NCBI GenBank assembly: GCA_963846475.1
Contig: CAWJVZ010000004.1
Location: 620,001 to 684,000 of the forward strand
Source: DASWJZ01 sp963846475
GTDB lineage: Bacteria > Pseudomonadota > Alphaproteobacteria > Rhizobiales > Afifellaceae
Direction of reading: 5' to 3'
DNA length: 64,000 nt
Shown: positions 33,473 through 42,370 of the stretch, in pieces
Layout of the letters: the number at the start of each line of letters is the position of its first letter
How positions within the stretch are numbered: position 1 is the first letter of the stretch
The notes under the pieces: generated by a model
Databases searched by the model: none
Told to the model about the DNA's origin: nothing
What the model saw: only the letters and a program-made list of their open reading frames with translations
Position numbers and translations under genes: made by a program

Positions 33473-35034
33473 ACTGGGAATTTCCCTACCTCTCGCGCCG
33501 CATGCCGGTGCTGGCGCGAAACGTCGTCGCCACGACGCAGCCGCTCGCCGCCCAGGCGGGCCTGTCCATGCTGGCCAGGGGCGGCAGCGCGGTCGATGCC
33601 GCCCTCGCCACCGCGATCACGCTGACCGTGGTGGAGCCGACCAGCAACGGCATCGGCAGCGACGCTTTTGCCATCGTCTGGGATGGCCAAAAGCTCGCCG
33701 GCCTCAACGCCTCGGGCCGCGCGCCCAGGAAGATTGACCCTGAGCGTTTCACCGGCACGATGCCGACCGAGGGCTGGGACGCGGTGACCGTTCCCGGCGC
33801 GGTATCGGCGTGGGCGGCGCTGCACGGCCGCTACGGAAAGCTCCCGTTCGAGACGCTGTTCGAGCCGGCGATCCGCTATGCAAGCGACGGTTTCTTGGTG
33901 CCGCCGGCGATCGCCCGCATTTGGGATCGTCAGGTGGATCGCTTGCGCGATCAGCCGGGCTTTGCCGCGGCCTTCCTGCCGCACGGCCGCGCGCCCCTGC
34001 CCGGCGAGCTGTTTTGTTGTCCGGACCAGGCGGAGACGCTCGAAAAAATCGCCGCCACGCGCGGCGAGGCTTTTTACCGGGGCGACCTTGCCGAGGCGAT
34101 CCTCCGGGCCGCAAAGCCGGGCGGTAGCGCCCTCTCGGCCGAGGATTTCGCCACACATCGCTGCGACTGGGTCGCGCCGATCGATGTAGAATTCTGCGGC
34201 CACCGCGTGCACGAGCTGCCGCCGAACGGCCAAGGCATCGCCGCGCTGATCGCGCTCGGCATCCTGGAGCGCTGCGACCTCGCCAACCTCGATCCGGACC
34301 ACCCGGAGATGCTGCATGTCCAGATCGAGGCGATGAAGCTCGGCATGGCCGATGTCCGCGAGCACGTCGGCGACCCCGCTTACATGCAGGTCACGCCCGC
34401 TGAGCTCCTCGATCCGGCGCGCCTGGACGTTTTGGCCAAGGCGATCCGCCGCGACCGCGTCGCCGCTCCCGCCCCTCCCCCGCAGCGCGCCGGCGGCACG
34501 GTCTATCTCGCCGCCGCCGATTCTGCCGGCATGATGGTCTCGCTCATCCAGTCCAACTATATGGGCTTCGGCTCCGGCGTGGTCCTGCCCGGCACGGGCA
34601 TCGCGCTCAACAACCGCGGCGCCAGCTTCGTCACGACGCCAGGTCACCCCAATCGCGTCGGGCCGGGAAAACGCGCGCTCAACACCATCATCCCGGGCTT
34701 CATCAGTCAGAACGGCGCGCCGGTCGCCGCCTTCGGCGTGATGGGCGGCACGATGCAGCCGCAGGGTCACGTCCAGGTGGTGAGCCGCATGCTCGCCGCT
34801 GGCCAGAACCCGCAGGCCGCCATCGATGCCCCGCGCTGGCGGGTGGAGCAAGGCGAGGTGCGGGTGGAACCCACGCTTTCGGCGGAGGCACGGCGCGGGC
34901 TCGCCGCCCGCGGGCACATCCTGGTGGAGGCCGACCCGCTGGATTTCGGCGCCGCCCAGATCGTCCGGCGGATCGAGCAGGGCTACGTCGCGGGCTCGGA
35001 AAGCCGCCGCGACGGCTGCGCCGCCGGTTTCTAG
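33469..35034 (+). CDS. gamma-glutamyltransferase family protein (YwrD-like)
   Basis: A 521-residue Ntn-hydrolase fold protein. The large-subunit part has ALATAITLTVVEPTSNGIGS and PGAVSAWAALHGRYG. The probable autoprocessing threonine starts the small subunit in RAGGTVYLAAADSAGMMVSL, followed by QSNYMGFGSGVVLPGTGI and GVMGGTMQPQGHVQVVSRM. No signal peptide is present, so it works in the cytoplasm, unlike classical periplasmic enzymes for glutathione. The TTG start overlaps the ATPase stop, so it belongs to the importer operon. It may cleave a gamma-glutamyl bond in an imported compound, for example the gamma-D-glutamyl link of muropeptides; that is speculation. Confidence 0.88.
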
Positions 35035-35346
35035 TACCCACATTCGTAGACACACGAGTCAAAAGCTAACGGGCCGTCATTCTCGGGCGAAGCGAAGCGG
35101 AGACCCGAGAACCCAGAGGGTCCTGCACCACCCTCCTGGGTCCTCGGCTCTCGACCCGAACATGCCGCGCGAGGATGACCTGTTCTGATCGGTTCAGCGC
35201 TTGTTCGTCATAGAGCATGCGCATGTTCGGCTATGTTCGGAATCGAGGATTTTTCCGGAAAGCTGAATGGCAACGGGACCATATGGGAATTCCTTCACCC
35301 GAGCATCGCGCGCGGCAGCCGCGCGGCAGCCGCGCGCGGGCGGCGC
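35035..35346. repeat. intergenic region with a single inverted repeat (family D)
   Basis: A 106-base element at 35081-35186 with arms GCCGTCATTCTCGGGCGAAG and, at the far end, GCCGCGCGAGGATGAC. Inside, GACCCGAGAACCCAGAGGGT pairs with CCCTCCTGGGTCCTCGGCTC. It looks like a common rhizobial intergenic palindrome. The remainder of the gap shows no gene. Confidence 0.65.
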
Positions 35347-36093
35347 CTATTCGCTGAGATCCCCGCCGCGCCCCCGACCCCGACCTCGTCGCGACTCGTC
35401 CTTCTCCGCCGCGGCAAGCCGCTCCGGGCTGATCCCGGAGAACAGCCAGGCCCCGAGGAGCGCCACCGGCAGGATGGCGAGGAGCAGGTTGCGGCGCGGG
35501 GCCCAAGGCTCCTCCGCTAAGCCCATGATCGTCCCGGATTTTCGCCCGGTGAACATGGCGGCGACCAGATTGTCGCCGGTCAGCCACCAGTCGACGAACA
35601 CGGCGGCGACATGCGCCAGGATCATCGCATAGAGGAGCCAGACCAGCGCCTCATGGAAGTCGCCCAACCCGGCCGGCACGAACCGGGCGAGCGGCGAGAC
35701 CAGCCCAAACCCCTCGTCCTGCGCATTGGCGATGCCGGTGACGACGATGAGCGGGATGACGATGAGGAACGCCAGCACCATCAGCGCGCCGAGCGGATTG
35801 TGCCCCGCGGCCCGCGTCGGCCGGCCGCGCAGGAAGCCGCGCGCATAGGCCAGAACGGTGCCGGGCGGCTTCACAAAATCCGTGAACCGCGAGCGCGGGC
35901 TGCCCAGAAACCCCCAGATCCAGCGGAACAGGATGAGGAGCAGGATCAGGTGCCCGGAAATCACATGAGCTGCAAAGTTCCAGCCCTCTTCCCCGCCGGT
36001 CACGATCGAGACGAGGACCAGGACGACCAGCGTCCAGTGGAACAGCCGCGTCGCCCGATCCCAGACCAGCCGCGGCGCCTCGCTCTTTTCCAT
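35347..36093 (-). CDS. cytochrome b561-type membrane protein
   Basis: A 248-residue integral membrane protein of the di-heme cytochrome b561/Ni-Fe hydrogenase cytochrome b group. Four helices carry the likely heme-ligating histidines, in ATRLFHWTLVVLVLVSIVTG, FAAHVISGHLILLLILFRWI, GLGDFHEALVWLLYAMILAH and neighbouring stretches. A fifth helix (LLLAILPVALLGAWLFSG) precedes a charged arginine/glycine-rich tail (SRRGRGRGRGGDLSE). It probably transfers electrons between quinone and a periplasmic or membrane partner; no cytochrome c gene lies beside it. Confidence 0.85.
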   Translation of the reverse strand: MEKSEAPRLVWDRATRLFHWTLVVLVLVSIVTGGEEGWNFAAHVISGHLILLLILFRWIWGFLGSPRSRFTDFVKPPGTVLAYARGFLRGRPTRAAGHNPLGALMVLAFLIVIPLIVVTGIANAQDEGFGLVSPLARFVPAGLGDFHEALVWLLYAMILAHVAAVFVDWWLTGDNLVAAMFTGRKSGTIMGLAEEPWAPRRNLLLAILPVALLGAWLFSGISPERLAAAEKDESRRGRGRGRGGDLSE

Positions 36094-36252
36094 GCCGACC
36101 GACTCCCGATGTCAGGCCGTAAAATTGACGCCGCGCTTACCGAGAGGAAATCACGTCCTCTCGATTTAGCATCGATGCGGGGCGCGCGACCCGAACGTCG
36201 GGAACCCGACCGCCGGGCTGCCGTTGGTTGGCCGTCTTAGAATGGCGGTCGC

Positions 36253-38121
36253 ATGTCGGCGAGACCCGGACGTCGTTTACCCATCGGTGCCGAGCCGCTG
36301 AGCAACGGCGTTTCCTTCCGGGTCTGGGCGCCGTCGCGCAGCGAAGCCAGACTCGTGATCGAAGGAGGCGGGATCCACCCGCTTGCTCGCGAGGAAAACG
36401 GCTATTTCTCCGGCCTTCTGAAGGACGCCGGCCCCGGCACGCTCTACCGCTTCCGCCTCGACGACGACAAAACCCTCTATCCCGATCCCGCCTCCCGCTT
36501 CCAGCCCAACGGCCCGCACGGACCGTCCGAGGTCGTCAACCCGAAGAGCTTTCGCTGGTCCGACCATGGCTGGAAAGGCGTCACGCTAAAGGGGCAGGTG
36601 ATCCAGGAGGTGCATATCGGCACGTTTACCCCGGAGGGCACCTGGGCCGCCGCGGCGCAAAAGCTGCCGCTCCTTTCAGACACCGGCATCACGCTCCTTG
36701 AAGTCATGCCAGTCAACGATTTTCCCGGCCGCTTCGGCTGGGGCTATGACGGCGTGAACCAGTTCGCGCCGACCCGTCTCTACGGCCGGCCCGACGATTT
36801 CCGCCGCTTTGTCGATGCCGCGCACCGGGCCGGGATCGGGGTGATCCTGGACGTCGTCTACAACCATTTTGGCGCGGACGGGAATTACCTCGCCTGCTTC
36901 TCGCCGGACTATTTCACCGACCGCTACGAGAACGAATGGGGCGATTCGGTCAATTTCGACGGCGAGAATGCCGGCCCGGTGCGGGAGTTTTTCCTGACTA
37001 ACGCGGGCCATTGGATCGCGGAATACCACCTCGACGGCCTCCGCCTCGACGCCACGCAGGCGCTGTTCGACGCCTCCGACAAGCACATCATGACGGAGAT
37101 CGTCGAGGCGAGCTGCAAGGCGGCGGCCGAGCGCGGCGTCGTCGTCATCGGCGAGAGCGAGCCGCAGCGCGCCAATCTGCTGCGACCGCCTGAGGAAGGC
37201 GGCTGCGGTATCCACGCGGTGTGGAACGACGATTTTCACCATTCGGCCATGGTGGCGATGACCGGCCGCAACGAGGCCTATTATTCCGACCACAACGGCA
37301 GCCCGCAGGAATTCGTCTCCGCCGCCAAATACGGCTACCTCTTCCAGGGGCAATTCTACGTCTGGCAGCAGAAGGGCCGCGGCACGCCGGCCCTCGACAT
37401 TTCGGTCCACCGCTTCGTCAACTACCTGCAGAACCACGACCAGATCGCCAATTCCGGCCGCGGCCTGCGTTTCCAGGATCTGACTAGCCCCGGCCGGGCG
37501 CGCGCCATGACCGCCCTCCTCCTGCTCCTGCCGACGACCCCCGTCGTCTTCCAGGGCCAGGACTTCTGGACTTCCTCTCCCTTCTACTATTTCGCCGATC
37601 ACCAGGGCGAGCTGGCCGAGCTTGTCCGCAAGGGCCGCGCCGAATCAGTGGCGCAATTCGCCAGCCTTGCCGATCCGGATATGCAGGCCCGCCTGCCCGA
37701 CCCCGGCGCGTCGGACACCTTCGATGCATGTAAGCTCGACTGGTCCGAGCGCGAGCGGAACGGCGACGCCGTCCGGCTTCACCGCGATCTCCTGAAGCTC
37801 CGGCGCGAGGATCCCGTCTTCGCCGCCCAGCGCTCCGGTGCGCTCGATGGTGCGGTGATCGGCACGGAGGCCTTCCTCCTCCGCTTCTTCGGCGAGGCCG
37901 GCGACGACCGGCTGCTGGTCGTCAATCTCGGCCTCGATCTCCGCCTCGCCTCGATGGCCGAACCGCTGCTCGCCGCGCCAGCCGATCGGCTATGGCGGCT
38001 CGCCTGGTCGAGCGAGCACCCTGACTATGGCGGCTCGGGCGTGGCGGTCGAGACCGGCGGGCGCTGGCGGATCCAGGGCCACGCGGCGATGGTGATGAAG
38101 GCGGAACCGGCGGACGCCTGA
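36253..38121 (+). CDS. treZ: malto-oligosyltrehalose trehalohydrolase
   Basis: A 622-residue GH13 enzyme that releases trehalose from maltooligosyl-trehalose. An N-terminal CBM48-like domain (PLSNGVSFRVWAPSRSEARL) precedes the barrel. Conserved regions: LDVVYNHFGADGNYL; HLDGLRLDATQALFD with the nucleophile Asp; VVVIGESEPQRANL with the acid/base Glu; and VNYLQNHDQIANSGRG with the transition-state Asp. Its usual partner, maltooligosyltrehalose synthase (treY), is not in this window. The debranching enzyme downstream would supply linear glucan, its normal raw material. The ATG at 36253 is the only good start. Confidence 0.9.
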   Translation: MSARPGRRLPIGAEPLSNGVSFRVWAPSRSEARLVIEGGGIHPLAREENGYFSGLLKDAGPGTLYRFRLDDDKTLYPDPASRFQPNGPHGPSEVVNPKSFRWSDHGWKGVTLKGQVIQEVHIGTFTPEGTWAAAAQKLPLLSDTGITLLEVMPVNDFPGRFGWGYDGVNQFAPTRLYGRPDDFRRFVDAAHRAGIGVILDVVYNHFGADGNYLACFSPDYFTDRYENEWGDSVNFDGENAGPVREFFLTNAGHWIAEYHLDGLRLDATQALFDASDKHIMTEIVEASCKAAAERGVVVIGESEPQRANLLRPPEEGGCGIHAVWNDDFHHSAMVAMTGRNEAYYSDHNGSPQEFVSAAKYGYLFQGQFYVWQQKGRGTPALDISVHRFVNYLQNHDQIANSGRGLRFQDLTSPGRARAMTALLLLLPTTPVVFQGQDFWTSSPFYYFADHQGELAELVRKGRAESVAQFASLADPDMQARLPDPGASDTFDACKLDWSERERNGDAVRLHRDLLKLRREDPVFAAQRSGALDGAVIGTEAFLLRFFGEAGDDRLLVVNLGLDLRLASMAEPLLAAPADRLWRLAWSSEHPDYGGSGVAVETGGRWRIQGHAAMVMKAEPADA

Positions 38122-38137
38122 CCGCCGGCCTGCTTTT
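38107..38137 (+). terminator. possible terminator overlapping the treZ stop
   Basis: A 7-bp GC stem, CCGGCGG and CCGCCGG, with an eight-base loop that contains the treZ stop codon, followed by CCTGCTTTT. Short, but with a T-rich end; it could stop treZ transcription before the convergent lipoprotein gene. Confidence 0.45.
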
Positions 38138-38139
38138 GA

Positions 38140-38277
38140 CTATTGCACCGGAGCCGGGGGCGGCGCTTCGGCCGGGATCTGCGGTGCAGCCGGCGCCGGG
38201 TCGGCGGGGGGCGGAGATGACGTGGTGCATGCGGCGAGGCCGGCAAAGATCAGTCCCGCCAGGATGAGGTTCTTCAT
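38140..38277 (-). CDS. small lipoprotein
   Basis: A 45-residue protein with a lipoprotein signal: MKNLILAGLIFAGLAACTTS, with lipobox LAAC and an acylated cysteine. The mature part is only about 29 residues of alternating proline and alanine (PADPAPAAPQIPAEAP). The ATG at 38277 follows AAGGGACGATCG, a good ribosome binding site. Such tiny lipoproteins are common and usually of unknown role; it may span part of the periplasm. Confidence 0.68.
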   Translation of the reverse strand: MKNLILAGLIFAGLAACTTSSPPPADPAPAAPQIPAEAPPPAPVQ

Positions 38278-38499
38278 CGATCGTCCCTTCGTGCGGCTGC
38301 AGCTCACGCGCTGCGGCGGGGGAACGGCCGGCGGATCGCCCGGTTCCTTGCGCCGGAAAGGATCGCGCCGATCGGCAGCGAGTGTCGCGGGATTGATACG
38401 GTCCTTCGCTGTCCTAAGTGCGAGCGCTGGAGACATCCTCAAAGCGAGGTGGGCGGGATGGCATTCTGCGGCCTCGGTTTCTCTCGGACCCCCGCCTGA

Positions 38500-40497
38500 A
38501 TGACTGATCCCCTACGAATCGTCGATCTCGAGGACGGCGATCTTCATTCGAAGGAATATCTGGTCGCCAACGGGCTCGGCGGCTTCGCCTCCGGCACCGT
38601 CATCGGTTCGCTGACGCGCCGCTATCATGGCGTGCTCGTCGCGGCCCTCCCCGTCCCCTTCGGCCGCACGATCATGCTGAACCAGCTCGACGAGATGCTC
38701 GACGGGCCCGGCGGCAGCGCCGTGCCGCTGCATGGCGAGGAGGGCCAGAAGGCGCTGGCGGAGTTCCGCCTCGAGTTCGGCCTGCCGGTGTGGACGTTTC
38801 GCAGCGGCGACGCCGTCATCGAAAAGCGGCTGGTCATGCGCCATCTGCAGAATACCGTCGACATCGTCTATTCCTCCATCGGCGGCGGCTCGGTCCGGCT
38901 CAATCTTCGCCCCTGGGTCTCGTTCAAGCCGCTCGAGGCCGCGGTCGACGCGGTCCCCGGCGACGCGCTGACCTTCTCCGCCCAGAACGACCTCTACGAG
39001 ATCTCCGCGGGCGGCGGCCGCCCGCCGCTGCGGCTTCACATCGGCGGCGGCAATGCCAGCTTCGAGCTCCTCGGCGGCACCCGCGCCGAGGTGCGCTTCG
39101 GCGTCGAGGCGGAGCGCGGCTACGCCTCGCGGGGCACGCTGTGGAGCCCCGGCATCTTCCACGTCCAGACGAACCCCGCCGCGCAGGTCCATTTCGTCGC
39201 CTCCACAGAACCCTGGCACGCCGTCCTCGCCCTTTCCGCCAAAGAAGCCCTGGGCTACGAAGAGCAGCGCCGGAGCCGTCTCATTTCCTTGGCGCATCCG
39301 AGCCTTCGCGGCGGGCCGCCGGCCGAGCTGGTGCTCGCCGCCGATTCGTTCGTCATCAAGCCGCAGGGCCGCGTCGCCGACGCCGCCCGCGCCCAGGCCG
39401 TCGGCGACGAGGCGCGCACCGTGATCGCCGGCTACCACTGGTTCACCGACTGGGGCCGCGACACCATGATCAGCCTGGAGGGCCTGACGCTCTCCACCGG
39501 CCGGGCTATCGAGGCCGGCTGGATTCTGCGGACCTTCGCCCACTACGTCCGCGACGGCCTTATCCCCAACATGTTCCCGGACGGCAGCAACCAGGGCCTC
39601 TACCACACGGCCGATGCCTCGCTGTGGTTCTTTCACGCGGTCAACCGCTATCTCGGCGCGACCGGCGACCGCCGCACGCTGCAGCGCATCCTCCCAAAGC
39701 TCCGCCAGATCGTCGACTGCCACCTGGCGGGCACGCGCTTCGGCATCGGCGTCGACCCGGCGGACGGGCTGCTCCGCCAGGGGGAGCAGGGCTACCAGCT
39801 CACCTGGATGGACGCCAAGGTCGACGACTGGGTGGTCACGCCGCGCCGCGGCAAGGCCGTGGAGATCAATTCGCTCTGGTACAATGCGCTGCGGCTGATG
39901 CAGCATTGGCTTGGCGAGGAAGGGTTTCAGCACGACGCCGACCGCCTGCGCGCCGCCGCCGACCGCGCCCGCGAATCTTTCAATCGAAAATTCTGGTCCG
40001 ACGAGCTCGGCCATCTCTACGACGTGGTCGACGGAGAGCACGGCCATGACCCCGCCTGCCGACCGAACCAGCTCCTCGCCGTCTCGCTCGACAATCCGGT
40101 GCTCGACCGCGTGCATTGGGATTCTGTGGTCGAGACCGCCCGCACGCGCCTTGTCACCCCGGTGGGGCTCCGCTCGCTCGCCCCTGGCCACCCCGACTAC
40201 AAGCCGAAATATTTCGGCGACCTCCGCGCCCGCGATGCCGCCTATCATCAGGGCACCGTCTGGGCCTGGCTGATCGGCCCCTATGTCGACGCCTGGCTGA
40301 AACTCCACCCGGACGATTTTTCCGCCGCCCGAAAGCTCCTCGACGGCTTCATTCCGCATTTGAACGAGGCCGGCCTCGGCTCCATCAGCGAGATTTTTGA
40401 CGCCGAGCCGCCCTACACGCCGCGCGGCTGCATCTCGCAGGCGTGGAGCGTCGCTGAATTCTTGCGCTGCTGGGTGAAGACGGCGCGCGAGATGTAG
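38500..40497 (+). CDS. glycogen debranching enzyme, archaeal type (amylo-alpha-1,6-glucosidase)
   Basis: A 665-residue protein with an N-terminal GDE-N domain (NGLGGFASGTVIGSLTRRYH) and a C-terminal GH133 amylo-alpha-1,6-glucosidase barrel. Recognisable blocks are VIAGYHWFTDWGRDTMISLE with its catalytic aspartates, YQLTWMDAKVDDWVVTPRRG, VEINSLWYNALRLM and DAAYHQGTVWAWLIGPYVDA. It removes branch points of glycogen in the cytoplasm. The treZ gene lies upstream on the same strand with a lipoprotein gene on the opposite strand between them, so both concern alpha-glucan turnover. Confidence 0.9.
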   Translation: MTDPLRIVDLEDGDLHSKEYLVANGLGGFASGTVIGSLTRRYHGVLVAALPVPFGRTIMLNQLDEMLDGPGGSAVPLHGEEGQKALAEFRLEFGLPVWTFRSGDAVIEKRLVMRHLQNTVDIVYSSIGGGSVRLNLRPWVSFKPLEAAVDAVPGDALTFSAQNDLYEISAGGGRPPLRLHIGGGNASFELLGGTRAEVRFGVEAERGYASRGTLWSPGIFHVQTNPAAQVHFVASTEPWHAVLALSAKEALGYEEQRRSRLISLAHPSLRGGPPAELVLAADSFVIKPQGRVADAARAQAVGDEARTVIAGYHWFTDWGRDTMISLEGLTLSTGRAIEAGWILRTFAHYVRDGLIPNMFPDGSNQGLYHTADASLWFFHAVNRYLGATGDRRTLQRILPKLRQIVDCHLAGTRFGIGVDPADGLLRQGEQGYQLTWMDAKVDDWVVTPRRGKAVEINSLWYNALRLMQHWLGEEGFQHDADRLRAAADRARESFNRKFWSDELGHLYDVVDGEHGHDPACRPNQLLAVSLDNPVLDRVHWDSVVETARTRLVTPVGLRSLAPGHPDYKPKYFGDLRARDAAYHQGTVWAWLIGPYVDAWLKLHPDDFSAARKLLDGFIPHLNEAGLGSISEIFDAEPPYTPRGCISQAWSVAEFLRCWVKTAREM

Positions 40498-40650
40498 GTG
40501 CCCTCCTCCTGAGCTCTGCTGCACCGCATCGCTCGGCCGCCTCGACCAGCGGCATCACGCCGAGACGCGGCCAGGCTCTCGGCCGTGTCGGACCGAACTT
40601 TCGCAGCCCTCAACGTTTCCTCTTCCATCCGGCAAAGCGCAAGCGCCCGG

Positions 40651-41502
40651 TCAGATGCGCTTCTGCTTTAACACCTCGACTAATCCCGTGCCGATCTCGC
40701 GTCCGCGCAATTCCACGATGCCCGCCCAAGCCTCGAAGATCGCGGCGTAATTGGCACGAGCAGCATCCGTCTCCAGGAACGTCACGTATTCCCTAAGATC
40801 GCCGATCGGGATGTCTTTGTACATGAGCGCGTAGACCGCTATGATGGCCTCGCGCATTCCCGGCAGGAGGTCTTCCCGAATGGCTGAGAGCTCGGCCTCG
40901 AGTGCATCGAGCATGTCGGCGCTGGCCTCGTGCTCCTGACTCTGTAGAATGCCAATCTTGAACGCTTCCATCAATCCCATGGCAATGGTTGTCGACAGCT
41001 CGGATGCAAAAAGCGCGTCGTCCATCCTGCGATAGAGGTGGCTGCGTTCGGGATCTGAGGCGATCGCGGCGCGCGCCGCCGCCAACCTTTGTTCTGCATC
41101 GGGACCGACTGCGCTGGCGGAACCGGCAATCTCCGCTTCCCTGATCCGCGCCCCGAGCTCCGTCTCGTAGAAGGCCGTCAGTGCGGCCGCCTCCTCCGGC
41201 GCGAGCGTCTCTGTCAGGGACGATTCCATCTCCCGCAGAAGCCGCTGGCCGTCCATGGCCTCGCCGACGACATCGGCAAAGTGCGGCAACAACTCCGCGG
41301 GAATTTCCCCGTCCGCCGCCCCCATTCGCATGAAATCGGCACGGAACGTTTCTCCATAATGGGAGTATTGCTCCACCATGCCGGATCGCTCCATCATCGT
41401 GCGGATCGGGCCGGCCTCTTGCGCCGCGGCGGGGATGATCGTGAGCAACGCGCAGAGCAAGGCGCCGCGCGGCAGAGTGAACAATCGCAACCGTCTCTCC
41501 AT
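40651..41502 (-). CDS. secreted DUF2059-like protein
   Basis: A 283-residue protein with a signal peptide (LFTLPRGALLCALLTIIPAA, cleavage near AAAQ). The mature part is helical; its C-terminal third (MREAIIAVYALMYKDIPIGD, then LREYVTFLETDAARANYAAI) resembles DUF2059, an uncharacterised periplasmic domain. I took the ATG at 41502; a GTG at 41520 with AGCAGG upstream is equally possible. It stands alone between the debranching enzyme and YHS-protein genes. No function can be assigned. Confidence 0.65.
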   Translation of the reverse strand: MERRLRLFTLPRGALLCALLTIIPAAAQEAGPIRTMMERSGMVEQYSHYGETFRADFMRMGAADGEIPAELLPHFADVVGEAMDGQRLLREMESSLTETLAPEEAAALTAFYETELGARIREAEIAGSASAVGPDAEQRLAAARAAIASDPERSHLYRRMDDALFASELSTTIAMGLMEAFKIGILQSQEHEASADMLDALEAELSAIREDLLPGMREAIIAVYALMYKDIPIGDLREYVTFLETDAARANYAAIFEAWAGIVELRGREIGTGLVEVLKQKRI

Positions 41503-41791
41503 CGAAACTGGCAGCCGCACGCCTGCTCACTATGCGATCGGAGTTGCAACCCTGGCAAGCGGGGAGTTCAAATGCGGCGCCGCGGATCGTCCGGCGCATT
41601 CTGCCGATCAAACGGAGGGCGAGGCTTCGGCGACGGAGTGTCTCAGATTGCGGAGCTCTGGCAAGCTGCGCAGTGACATTTGCGACATGGGACGATGCAT
41701 TCGCTGTCGTGTTTCGCCCGATTCGGGAGGACGGATGGACCGTTACCCGACCTGCGAGCGCAGATATCCTAGGCGAATACCTGGCCTCGAT

Positions 41792-42244
41792 TCACTGGCC
41801 GCCAAGCTTCGCCCAGGTTTCCTCCGCCTTGCCAATCACGGTTTGCGGGTCGGCTAACGCTATATCCCTCGATTCCTTGCTGTGGTGCAGATGCAGCTGG
41901 CCGTCGATGATGTACCAGTTCTCCGGATCCGCGGCCGCCTTCATGCCGAGCGACAGGCCGCCGGTGCAATAGCCGCCGAAACGGGGAGCATAGCGGTCGG
42001 GGTCGCGCGCGAACAGGTCGCGGTGTTCTGCGCTGGCGAACAGCCAGCGCGCCCCGTTCCAGGTGTGCTCATATTCCGGCTTGCCGCGCATTGCGCGGCC
42101 ATCCGTGAAATAGGCGACGGTATCGTATCCCTGGATTGCGACGCCGCCCTCCAGGATCTGCAGGTGGGTTGCTGAACCGAGGGAAGGCAGCAACAGGATC
42201 GTGAGAGCGGCCAACAGAACCGCCAGTCGCGGAGACCTAGCCAT
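41792..42244 (-). CDS. exported YHS-domain protein
   Basis: A 150-residue protein. A signal peptide (LAVLLAALTILLLPSLGSAT) is followed by a YHS-like domain: GVAIQGYDTVAYFTDGRAMR, WNGARWLFASAEHRDLFARD and FGGYCTGGLSLGMKA. YHS domains are often metal-binding; here the usual cysteine positions are only partly kept. The ATG at 42244 follows GGGGAAGCGCAC. It is divergent from the cyclase gene. Related proteins are found in many proteobacteria as 'YHS domain-containing protein' without a known role. Confidence 0.82.
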   Translation of the reverse strand: MARSPRLAVLLAALTILLLPSLGSATHLQILEGGVAIQGYDTVAYFTDGRAMRGKPEYEHTWNGARWLFASAEHRDLFARDPDRYAPRFGGYCTGGLSLGMKAAADPENWYIIDGQLHLHHSKESRDIALADPQTVIGKAEETWAKLGGQ

Positions 42245-42370
42245 GTGCGCTTCCCCGTGCTTGCTTGTGCAGCGAAAGGGGATGCTATTGGCAGATGCTG
42301 TCGAAAACAAGGCTTGGAGCCGCCGGCCCGTCGGCGCGCCGCAGCTGAGACGCAGCCGGAGATTGCCGCA

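Noticed and set aside
38512..40524. A 670-codon open frame antisense to the debranching enzyme
   Set aside because: Mirrors the real gene codon for codon; no known domain or start signal.
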